Source: Rhynochetos jubatus (taxonomy: Eukaryota; Chordata; Aves; Eurypygiformes; Rhynochetidae). Taken from it: DNA of 64,000 nucleotides. The notes beneath the pieces were generated by a model that saw nothing but the letters and a program-made list of their open reading frames with translations, searched no databases and was not told the origin of the DNA. This document shows positions 25,701-37,965 of the stretch, piece by piece. Every line of letters begins with the position of its first letter. Position 1 is the stretch's first letter. Made by a program: the position numbers and the translations under genes. The stretch spans positions 23,909,001 to 23,973,000 of the forward strand of contig CM050659.1 in NCBI GenBank assembly GCA_027574665.1. The letters run 5' to 3'.

Positions 25701-28700
25701 GCCTCAAACTCGCCAGCATGCAGTGCACAGGCTAGACAGCCACGCTTACTAGGGGCTGGGTCACTACTGAGCTGAGACTGCACTGCCCCCATGAAAAAGT
25801 TTGCTGGCCAAACACCCGCTGAAGGCAGTTTGGGCTCCTGGATGAGAGGCGAAGAAATAAGGGGCTGCAGGCATTTTCAAACTCCTGGTTCACTCTTCAG
25901 CTTGAAATCTTCTATCATTGCTCCACAGCTGAATGAGGAATGAAGCTGAACCAAGAGAACTGTTTACAAATGCAAAATGAAGGGTGTGGAGGCAAACCTT
26001 ATCTGACTCTCAAACGTGCCGTGTAGGTAAAATGCAGCCACATGTCTGACCAAATGACATTAACTTGAACTAAATATAGTGCATCAGCAGCTGGCTTGCT
26101 GTGCTGGTGATGCTGAACGAACAAAAGGGAAGACAGTGATATCTCCCAGGGTTATCTAAACTGCCACGTCTAATTCTGGCCTCCCCAGGTTTCTGGCGGT
26201 TGCTGTTAGCAAGAGGCAGCTGCGCAGTGGTGGGTGGAGCGGTTCCCTTGGCAGGTCAGCCAGAGAAGCCCGTGACCATGCACGTCATCACCCAGCTCTA
26301 GGGCTGCCACACAGGTGAGCCAGCTGGATGCCACGCAGGAGGAAATTCCTGCAACCTTTGCTAGGGAGAACCTTTAAATAACTTTCCCTTTTCCTGTTAT
26401 GCCTTCAGTGTTTACATGATGGGAGGACAAATCCGACTAATCCTGAGGGGTCTTCAGGTGCCATTTGGAAATAGCTCAGCAGTCTTAGTGTTGGATGACC
26501 TTTAACTTGCACAGCTCTGTGCAGTTGCTGAGTGGTAGAAGTGAAGCTTCAACTACTCCAAATCTGGCCCTGCAAGGGAAGTGTGAAACACTGAGTTTGC
26601 TTAGCCCTCAGAAGTTCATCTCGATGTCCTCTCATTTTCCTCCCTCCTAGTTTGTGGAGGCAAGGAAAATGGGTGGGCAGGGAAAGGCAGAATTAGCTGG
26701 AGAAGGGGGGTGTGCCTAAAGGGGTGGGTACATACAGGTCTGTGCTGACACCCTTTGAAGAGTTCATTGTATCCACTGAACTGGTTTGATAGTTCATGTG
26801 ATTTTGGTCTCAGAAGCCATCAACTTCCTAAATTTTTAAAATTGTGTCTTATTTCCACAAGTTCTCCCCTATTGTTTTAAAGGGGAAGGCAAGGGCTGGC
26901 TTAGAATTGTCAAATAAGTGGTGATTTCTGGTTACATAAGATCCAAAATAGTTTTAGGAGTTCATAAAAAAAAAAAAAATGTAAATGGTTTAATGTTAAA
27001 AACTCTGAAGAACTGCTGCCAATCTTGCCAAGTATACAGTGTGGTAGTCTGCTGGGACTGTTAGACAGAATGACATAAAAGTCTCCTTTAAAATCAGTTT
27101 AAGTTTTACATCATAGATGGTGGTCAAAGACACAGGATTTAGGTATTAAAGTTGTGTTGTTAACCAACAGGATTGTAAGGAGTTAGCAGATGTCTTAAGT
27201 TTAAACTGATGCAGTTCATTCCATGCATAAATATTTTAAAACCATCCTCCCTTACTTGAGGAAGCGTCGTCCCTTTTAGGCTGGAGTTGGAGAAGTAGGA
27301 AGGCAAGCACAGTTATAGTCAGAGTTTCCTTATGTCCCGATACAGAATAAAAATCGATTTCCAAACCTCAAAAGGTGTTTGTGAATCAAGTTAATGTTCC
27401 AGCAGCTCTGTCTGTTCCTTTGGTCAGTGTTATTTGTAAAGCTTCTCATTTTCAGGGGGCATCCCTTCACCCCAAAATAAACCCTGTACTGCAGTAATCG
27501 GTGGGGGCAGAGTAGAGCAATTTATATTTCTGTTTTGTAGAAATTACCTGTGTCCTCTGCTTTAGTATCTCCCAGATCCTTCCTGGGTGTCTGTGCTTGA
27601 GAAGATTGCTTTTGTCCTTCCATCTCTCTTTATGAGACTTGAACCCAAAACTCACAGTGCAGTTCAGAGACCTGACAAACAATCTTCCTTGCTTATCAGC
27701 TTAGCAACGTGAGGCACAAACAAAGCACTCCAAAGATGTTCTCGTAGCCCAGCATGACTCAGTGCGTTGCTAAAGTCTCTCCTACATCAGAGCCTCAAGC
27801 TAACCCATGGAAAACAAAGTGTATCTTAGAAGGTTCATTTCAGAAGCTGATAGAGTCTGGGAGCATTCCAGAATTGGTTTAGTTTGCCTCTGGGAAGGCT
27901 TCAGTACCAGTAGCTAGGGAACAATTCAGCTACAGCAACAGCTTGTTTCTCAAAGATTTAACTCTGTGTTTGTGGTGTTTGCAGGGATAAGGAAATAGCT
28001 TCTCCTGATCACTTTGAATAAATGTTTCATGAACACATAAATAGGTAGTGGAAACGGAATTTAATTGTGTTATCCAGAAACAATTCACTGTTACTGAGTC
28101 TGAAATAGTAAGCAAGAGGCAACAGAGCCACACTGTAGTTAAAAATACTGCAAGCAATGATGTGCGTCTGCACAGAAGATACTACAGGTGCTTGTGTTGG
28201 CCACGCATCCATTTATTAACATTCTGTGCCAGGAGCGTTGTCGAATCAGTTAAGTTGCCTTTTAAAATTACACTGTAAACATTAGACTTCTGATGTATTC
28301 TCTCCTATTCACGTGCTCCAGCCTCAGATAAACGGTACCTCTCATGCATCAGGCCTCTTTCTCTCCAGGATGCAAAGTACCACACCTGCTTCGGCCAGTA
28401 ATACGGAAGGCGCAAACCCAGGATAAACACACTGCTAATCTGTTAGTGCATGAAGGCTGGGGCCTTCCGAGAAGGCGTTTAGGACTTAAACATAGTAATG
28501 GTATCAGCAGGGGAAGAACACACTGTTGCCTGCTGTCTCCAAGAAGGAATTTGATCTGCTATCTGGTGCTGCATCTTCTGATGGGGACCTTTAGCTTACT
28601 CAGTGGAGAAGAGGACCTTTCTGATTCTTACTGAGTTTTACCTCATATGGCAGCATTTATTTAATTGTGAACGATACGGTAGGGTCAGACAGGGGGACAC

Positions 28701-30193
28701 AAAATTAACAGTACAACTAAGTGATGCTAATCAAGACAATTAGTTTCAGTATTCTGGGATCATAGGTAAAAACTGATACCCCAAGTTTAAGTTTTCCTCC
28801 CTGCTGTAAGACTTCTTTGTGGACATAACCAGGAAGAGAACAGTACCGGTACCCAGTATATAATAACTGCTTTTGCACCTTGCTCAGTCTGAAGTAAAAT
28901 GATCCGAAGAGAGTACTGGTAGAATGTTAAATCTGCCAGATCACTTCAATGTACCTCTTTTTAACTGGGGAAGTAATTCAGATCATTAAGGGGAGTAATA
29001 GTAAAAAATCTCCAGATAGAGCAACTTTTCTCAGGAAGACATTAATCTTGAAACAGGGAAGCTGTGGAACTGGATGAATTATATCATTGACAAAGACCTT
29101 GTTGAACTCGGTGCCTGGAAACATTCAGAAATTAGGCAAGTGACCCATTTTGATTTCACCAGCGGATGAAGTAGCTGCCTAGTCAGTCACCTCTGTGCAG
29201 AACTTGTCCTGATTAACAGGCGTCGCAGTGGGGGCAGCTGGAACTACTGCTGAACTTACTGCGCTCTACTGGAACTGCTTTGTCAGTGGCAGCATTTGCA
29301 TTCCAAGGAGAAAGTCAGACAGCTGAATGGCTGCAGTGCTTCCGAAGTACAAAGACAGCATTAACGGCTGAAAAGAGAAAACAGCAATGCCTACCCAATT
29401 CTACTGCCACGTCTGGAATATTCACCTGTAGAGACAGGCCCTCTTGTTACTTGAACTGTAACCCATATCCTCAAAATACGACTCGGTTCCTATACAAGAG
29501 ACCTTACCTTCCTACTCAAGCAACAAAATTTTAAGCTCCCCTTCTTAATTTTGTCAATTGTTAAATGACAGGAGGCCAGTTTCAGACAGAAAGTCTTCAG
29601 CATCTCAAAGGTTATTTTTAAAGAATAAATCAGCAAGGACTGATGGGTGACCAAGTACTCAAACCGTGACCATTTAAACTGCATATACCCAAGCATTCCC
29701 AAGTGTAGCACCTGACATGTAAGGCCTGCAGAAGCACTAGTGTCTTTTTGTCTGTTTACTCCTGTTTATTCACGGTCACCATGTGGAGATCACTTGACTT
29801 GAAACCTTCAGAAGAGTGTCAGCATCAAAGTATTAAAGTGCTGGTGCCATATACTGCCTTTGCGAATATTTAAACCCTTTGACTTCCCCCTTAGGGACAG
29901 ATGATGTGTAATATAATTGCATACTTAGAGATGAAAGGCTAACCAGTGATTTATTTAACAGTCTAGATAGTACAGTGAACCCAACTGTTGGGTTTTTTAC
30001 CTCTAACAACTTGGCTCAGCTGTAACTCCACATCACTCTAATATAAAAGTTACTCTAAGGTGATCATGGCAGCTTTTCTAAGCAGATTAGGGTTAAACTT
30101 GACAAGCATTCTCTAGTTTGTGCTCAAGAAAGCTAAATGACAAAGCCAGGAATATTTCTACCTAGACAGATTAAAGTAGTTTTGAACTCTAAT

Positions 30194-30210
30194 GGGGGGG
30201 TGGGGTGGGG
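30194..30210 (+). other. G-quadruplex motif
   Basis: G7-T-G4-T-G4 in 17 bases. The long first run can supply two G-tracts, so this meets the quadruplex rule with single-base loops, the most stable type. Confidence 0.7.
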
Positions 30211-33200
30211 TGCAAAGGAAGAGTGCTGAGATGACACCTGCCCATTTCCCATGACCTAAGATATGTGCCCCTAACACTAAATCCATGTCCTCCAACAGCT
30301 TTAAAGACTCTTTTTCTAATGGCTTCATGTACATCTTACCTTTGAAGAGCATCGATTTGGGATCTGCTATGGAAGTAGAAGTGGTACACTCAATACTAAA
30401 ATAGCACCTGCCACCTGGAAGCTGCAGGTGTATGGAATATACAGTTTAGATGGAAATTAGTGTTCAGCTCTATGCCAAAGTGAAAACTGCTCAGTCAGCA
30501 GGCGGACATGTCTGAAGGAACACAGGCTAACACTGTAGCGTTCAAATTCAGACCCAGAGGAAATCAGATAGCATCAGCTTGCATGGATTCAATAGGGCTT
30601 TGTGTAATTAACTGTTCCAGAAAGGAATGGGAAAACCTGATTGTTTGCAGAAGTAACTTAACACATCTTAGACTGCATTGGCTTCTCCCAGAGATTGAAA
30701 GAAATTTCTGCAACTTCAGTAAGGAGTCGCTTCAGCAGATAGCTTTAACACTCAACATCAGGAATGGAAGAGGCTACAACACACATTGTCCTCTCTAGAG
30801 GGAGGAGGTTGATTTCCAGCCTCTGAGGCCCATTATAGTTCAAAATTCCAGATGGCCTGTACTTTGCTCAGTCAAATTCAGTTTCTCTGCTTTGCTCAAA
30901 GTCTATTTTAAGTCATTCCATCTTTGAGGAAAAATTTCCTCTGGACTTTCACAGAGGTTAGACCCAATGAACTGCCATTAGAACAACCCTACCTGTTGCA
31001 CGAGTGGATTCCCTAGGATTGTAAAATCTTGTAACTTATTTCAAGGACATAAAATAGAAAGAGATATCATACGTGTTACTGTGAGGACTGGAGAAAATGC
31101 TAGAATCGCCAAAAGAAAGCAACAGCTGTTCTGTAGAGAGGCACTGATTATTAGCAGTATTCCTCGGGCCATTTCAGTTTAGTTACATTTCATTTTAGTG
31201 GCTAACATTCTGATGAAGTAAATTTAGGGACAACTTTATATTTTTTCAAAAGCCATAGAGCTCAATTAACAGGCTTTGCCAAGACTTGGACTTCAAAGTC
31301 CTGGACAGAGTAGTTCAGAAACTGAAATAAAGAGCCCATTGTAAACTACAGAAAGCTGCAGCATCCTCCTGAACTTTCACTTGGCCAGCTTAGCAGGTCT
31401 TTGGTTGTCATTTTCATTACTTCGACTATTCTCCTATTAAACTGCATTAGTCAGCTGGAGTGTGCACTTTAAATCCCATCCCAGAACGTGCAAATAAAAT
31501 GTTATACATCAGTTTTCTGCAAACCACACTCCGAAACAGAAAGATCTTCTGAATTAAAAAAGTATTTCCTCCCAGCTCAGACTCCTCTTTCCTCCCTACC
31601 TCTCCACAGGGGAGTCCAGAGGTTAACAAACGTTCAGGGATGAGGTTGTCTTTTAAAATTTTTTGTCCATAGTAGCATAAGCACCTGCAATCTCAAAGAT
31701 GGACATTTAGACATAGAAATGGAGGAATTATTGAAGTTACTGACCTGGATAATACAACATTTTGTTACACCCAGAACGCTACACCCACAGGCTAGCTCTG
31801 TAGCAGAAAGGCAAAGCCCTTGGCCCTGGGGAAATTGGGTTATTGGCTTTTCCTCCCCTTAAAGCCACCTTACGAGCATGCTCATGCAGGGAGAGAGCTG
31901 GATTTTCTGACTGAGTCAGCAAAAACATGGCAAAGAACGTATTTCTAAACCTATAATTTAATTCCTACTTGTTTTCACAAAAGTTTTGAAAGACACAGTT
32001 AAAGCAGAGAACTTCTACAAAGCTCCAGCAGCAATTAAGCCTTGGGTGTCAGTTGCCTGTGCTGTGCAGAGCTGTGGGAGGAGCAGGCTATAAAGCTTCT
32101 GTACCAGGTGGGTGGAATTTGTTTGAATGAGGGCTCAGTAACAGGCTTGGGCTGCCTCGCATCAGGCAAGAATTCTTATTCCTACCTTTCTTTCTTTTTG
32201 TAATTTTTATTTTTACTTTTTCCATTTAGAAATTGGTATCTTGTAAGGGATGTAGAATGGATAACCTGCTAGGCTTCTCTCTCTCTGGTTTCTCAACCAT
32301 TTTTCTTTGCTTATTTAAAACACTTCTGTCTATCAAGAAGGGCTATCATCTGTCGGCTCTTTCTTTTGAACTGCTAGACACTAATCTCATGTCTGGATCG
32401 CACTGACTCATGAAGAGAGATAAAATTATCACCTTCGAGTCACTTGACTGAGCAGTGGCCTAGTGCGCTGGGAATACAGTTTAAAAGGGTGCTGAGTACC
32501 AGTTGTTGAGAAGCCTACATGGGCTGAGCAAACAGCACGGGTCACAATAGGCATGGAAATCTAGCCCCAGCGTTTAGACAGTAGTCATCCTGGTGGGTAT
32601 GGGACATTCCCGTGTGTTTGTTCAGCCTGAGCCAAGCACCTGGAAGCCTACTATAAAAAAATGTTCTTGTGCTTTTTATTTTGCTTTTTTCTTGGCCCGT
32701 GCGATGCTTCCCTGACCTGTCAGTACCGGTTTGCAGCTCTGCCTTCCACCTCGAAATAGCTAAGCGAGTCGCCCATCTAAAGACCCGTGCTCTGAAGCTC
32801 TCCTCCGGTTGTCTTCAAGAGCTCTGCTAGAGATGCAGAAACACTTTCACTTCACTAATTTCACCATTAGATGTCTCTGACCGATCATTATTACTCCAGC
32901 CGGTCCTGCCTTTGCGCTGCAGGCAGCACTGCGCCAGGTCTGCATCCAGTGCCACGGCAGCTCTGGAGAACTTCTGGGGTGTAGGGGAGGTGGCCAAGAC
33001 AGAGGATTGCCGATTTCCTTCCCTGCTGCGCAGCTGGGAAGCAAAGGGGCAGTTCAGGAAAGCGGCAAACTTCTTTGCCAGTCCATGTTACCAACATATT
33101 ACCCTAGGTGCATGGCATTTGGTCCTCTGTTTAATACAACCTGCTTTGCTTAATTTCGTCTCCTTGATGCTCTGACCATAAGAAGTGCTGAATGTGATTG

Positions 33201-33899
33201 TTTTTATGTAGTACCCAACCACCTTTTGAGTATGAGTTTGAGTATGCCCGGATTAAGTTTACGTCATATAGTGATTGGCCTGAGTACAGGCAGAAGCAGA
33301 AAGAACGTGCTTATTGGTGAGGAAAAACAAGGGGTTCTGGGCAGGATTACAGACTGCATTTTGCAGAGATCTGCTGTGTTATCTAGAGATGGGAGCTGAT
33401 GCAGGGCTGCCTCCTCCATGCCTCAAGCCTTTGGGGAGACCTCGCTGTGCTGTTGGGGCACGAGGCCTCTGGCTACTCTTGCTGTTTGCTAGTTGCAGGC
33501 TGCTGGATGCCATTCTGGGTGACTGTAGATGCAATTGAGAAAATGAGATATTCCCTTTAAACCTGTAATGACACGAACATTTACCTTTCACTGTTGAGAC
33601 TCTGGCTTGTCAAAACTACTTAAGCTGTAACAGAGTCCTGGCTGGTGAATACTGTTAGTCCAGTGGCAGATTTTGGAATACAGCTTCACGTCCCTGAATT
33701 GCATTTGTTGTCTTCTCACTGAAACCAATCTGGTTTAACTGTTTCTATATATGCGGTGAACCTGTCTGCATTTGTTTCTGTAATGACCCATTAGCTGCGT
33801 AGTGCTGTGCATGTTAATAACAAGACATTGGTTACAGGTCAGCATTCACTTCAGTAACGACATGGGTTATTTTCTAGAGAGCTGAGTGACAATTCTGAC

Positions 33900-34330
33900 A
33901 AATATTTATTCTATGAGCAAACACAGAGAACAAATTCAAATTCAACTTTCGAAATGAAAGAAAATGGGAGGAAATATCTATTTATAAGTGTTAACATAAA
34001 TGCACATTCTGAGTGAATGTTGCCTTTATGGTAATGTTGCTGTTTGCCTTTGTAATCAGGACTATTTTTATATAACCCACTTCATTTTTTTTTACTCTTT
34101 GGTTTTTCAAATATTGCTCGGACTGTTTAAATTTGTATGTATGAGACCATGTATATGGCCACATACATAGTAATGCAGAATAAAGGGTTGAGAGATTTGC
34201 TGGGCAGAAGATAAGAAATTTGCTGTTATTCGTCTGTTAAAATAAGATGATAAAATAGTCCTAAAGAAGGCAAATTCATTTTATTCCACATGCCTTTGTG
34301 CCATTCACCTTGGGGAAAATGAAATGGAAT
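33900..34330. promoter_or_regulatory. A/T-rich block with MEF2 and GATA motifs (candidate enhancer)
   Basis: About 430 bp of A/T-rich sequence with a full MEF2 consensus CTATTTATAA at 33978-33987 and an AGATAAGA GATA site near 34209, plus several TTTATT cores. MEF2 and GATA factors act in cardiovascular and blood lineages, which fits the flanking genes, but motif content alone is weak evidence. Confidence 0.25.
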
Positions 34331-37300
34331 GTTCTTATGATTATAGAAATAGCAGAGGTGTAGGATTGCTGTGGTAGAACTTAAACTTATGCCACTGTAA
34401 TTCGAACCTCTTCTTTTCCCTTTTCATCTGATATTTCTAATTTACAGTCCAAGTAGGCTATAAACACTTGGAATTGTTTATCAGTGAAGTCATCACCAGA
34501 ATGGCCACCTCATGGAATTAGTTCCTAATGAGATTATTAGGCCTATGTTTATTTTGTGGGCTCTGAATAGCTGACATAAACTTAGACATTGTTATTTTGC
34601 TGTCAAGATTATGTCCGAAGGTCTTTTTCTTTTCCAAGACTTTAAACCTAATACAGCAGAGCTCCCAGAAAGTAACAGGCCTATCTGTCTTGTAGAAATC
34701 TTCATTATGCACTGGGGAAAATGATCTTGGCCAAGTTGCCAGCCACCTGCGTGCTTTGTACTGATCAGACAAGTAAAATACAACACAAAAATCAAGGACA
34801 GGAGTGGGTTCTTCTTTTTTGATGCATTTCATAGAGCCTAGTTCTAAATGTGCAGATTTTACCTAGAAGAATAACTTACTTCACCAAGGAGGTGAAGTCT
34901 TGTATGGATGAACAGGGTTATGCAAGAATTGTGCATGATGGTGATGATGACCAAGTGGAGCACAGTAGTGTTTGAAAAAATCTGACAATGGCACTGTTCG
35001 GCAGTTTAGATGAGGAAGTGATGAAAGATTCTGTCTCCGTGTAAATTCACGGGGGAAATTGTGCAAAGCCAACGTGTAATATACAAACCGCAGTTTTCAG
35101 TGCCGTTTCTCCTTAATGCGTTTGACTTGTCTATGGAATTTTTTAAATGCAGTTGATCAGAATGCTGTTTAGGCTGAATCTGAATGGTTGTATACACTCC
35201 ACGCTCTGTGATATGACACTGGGACGTTACAGGCTGTGTGGAACATAGGAGTTGCCATGCTGTGTGAGACCTCTGGGTCTGACTTCCATTAACGTGTCTC
35301 TGACAGATCAGAACTGGATACCTCAGAAACCACAAAATCATAATTGACCAGAGAGGTTGTTCTATCAAATAAAGCACCAACTCTCTGTGGTTATGCTCTA
35401 GAGTTTGAATATTTAGTTATCTCTTAACTGTATCCTTACTAACACAATAGTTCTTGGTTCCTGAGAAAGTTTGGCCCTCAGTATCGCTGAGAGACATTGA
35501 GTTCTGCAGGCTTCTGTACGAAGCTATTACCTTCTCTTGGAGCTAAATTTACTTTCTACTGCTCCACTGAATTGTAGAAGAGCAAGCAAATATTGATACT
35601 TCTTTTACATGCTTCCGACCCTGTTCCTGTCTCACCTCCTTAAACCATGCAGTGTACTTTAATAAAATGGGCTGGTAAAGAACCACCCCTCAGAACTTCC
35701 TGTGCTAATTGTTGGAGCATGCTGTTTCACAAGTATTTCAGTTCCTATCAGCACTGTTACCTGCTGGGTCATAGCAGACGTATGGTATCATCCCCAGGGC
35801 TGAGCTTTAACCAGGATTGATTCGGTCCATTAGGTACTAATTTGTTTTGCAGAGCATTTCCTTAGCCAGATGTCCTTGAAGGAGGTCTCACTGGCAGTGC
35901 GGGATAGGCAGAGATTTGTGCCTAACCAAAAATTCCCTTGGTTATTTTATTCTGTCCTGATGTGGGAAAGCTCTTTGAACTGTTTCTCACTAGAGCTGAG
36001 TTACTGGAGAATCAAATTCACATCAACCAAAAGCCATAGGTGACTTCTGTTCCACTTTTTCCAGGCTCTGTTTTGCTTTCCTAGGCCCTGGGCATGCAAA
36101 GAGCAAAGTTAAAGGAAGTCCTCAGCACAGTGTGAGTATCAAGTCATTTATTCAAGCTGGGATTACATGTCTGTCCAGACAGGGATTAATGGTCATACTG
36201 GTGTAACGCCACATCCTCCAGTGAGGTTTATATTGGTGTAAAATGAGCACCTTGATTTCAAAGACATGCTGTTTCTACCACTTGTTGATCGGTTTTGTAT
36301 CGTTTTGTGTTACTGTTTCCTTTAAGAATGAACTTGGGAATAATTATTGCCCTTCAGCACCGAGTTTCCTAGTAGATTTTTTCTTTATCTTTTTAAAAAA
36401 GAGAAGTATTTAGTGTAATTGTTGTGAGACCAACAGGCAGGAGAAGGAGATAAATAAGAGATAATGTTCGTATTTATAAAATCTTTAGACAAGCTTGAGT
36501 GAGTTCTCTAATTGACCGCAGGAAGACTATATGGTTGCTGAATAAGTTAGCAGGGAAAAAATAACCCCAAAACGTAGTTGATTAGAATGCCTGAAACCAG
36601 GTAATATATTGATATATTGTTGGTCTTGCTAAAAGTGTTTACACTGGACAAATGGTCAGGAGAATGTAAAACGAAGGTCTATTCCTTTTTTGCTTGTGTG
36701 AGCATACTGCCCCGCTGTGATTTACAGTGCTGAAAGAGGAAATCGGGTCTACACTTTTGGCAAACCGAAGACAGTCCATTAACGCTCTTTTAGCTCAGTA
36801 AATATGTTCTGTTTAATGATATTTTAAGCCAGTTTTAGAAATAGGAAAACCCCCAGGGGATCACTCTTTAATGAAGGCAGTATGAGAATTTTTGGGGACT
36901 GAATTACCACGCTATGTGTGCTGTGCTAACAGACCACTACCTGAAAAGCACCCACACTGCCATTTCTGGTATAGAGATTTGCTGTGTTACGTTTACGGAC
37001 CCCTTCCTCAAAATTCTGTGTCCGAGGCATTATAGGTACGGCAATTTCCTTAACGGCTTCTTGTCCCCTGGAAAAAAATTGGAACTTGAAACCCATCAAG
37101 AAGATGATTTGTAGTACAGTTCCTGAGCATCAGTACGTTGCAGTTCTATCAGACACAACTGTGGTAGTTACTGCATCAAGTGTGCCTGGGAAGCTGCCCA
37201 AATTAATATTCAGCATCTCGGAAGAGCTGAAATGGCCACTGTAATCAAATGTCTCAGGATGATGCTGCCTTTCCTGGCCTTTGGGTGTGGAAAAGAACTT

Positions 37301-37950
37301 TTACTAGGCAACTAGGAGAGGCATGCACGCGTTGAAAGAGCAGGAATGTCTGTCTGGATTGCTTACCTGTATTTTGGGAGCAAGTCAGAGCTAGAGAAAT
37401 ATTCCTGTTTGGAACCAAGCCCTAGAAATGCCACAGAGTCGATGATACTAAAATGGCTTTGTGTAGCTGAGTCTTCACTATGAGATGGGATTTTCTCATC
37501 ACAGCGTAACTCTTGTATGCTTGATCTGAACAGAGGGGAAGAAAGAAGTGAATCAGGGAAACATTGTCATTAGAGGTGGGATATACCATCATCATGCCCT
37601 GTGCTCTACTTCTTCCGTGACCAAAAAGGTGGCCTCCAGTTTTAAGAACTGTTAGTGAAGTGGCTTTGAGGCAGTATGCTTAAGAAATTGTGTCTATCTC
37701 TGTGCGATAACAGGGAAAATGGAGTGTGTAATGCACTTTTGGTATTACAGATCAGTGGGACTGGGAATGTACCTGGATTATTACGTGCTTTGCAGATACC
37801 TCCCAGATACTCTACCGGGCAGAGAACTCACAGTGGCTTCTGAGAAAGGTTGTTCTTCAAAATCTGTTTGTACGGGTGAGGAACTCTCAGTTCTCATTTC
37901 ACAATGAGGCTGTTTGAAATCATTTGTTGCATGAGAACACAGGGTGCCAC

Positions 37951-37965
37951 CTATGAGATGGCGCC
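37951..37965 (+). promoter_or_regulatory. CTCF-like site (core intact)
   Basis: CTATGAGATGGCGCC keeps every position of the CTCF core AGRKGGCRSY but departs from the upstream CCASY at three of five positions (12 of 15 overall). It has plus orientation, the same as the site at 8100. Confidence 0.35.
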
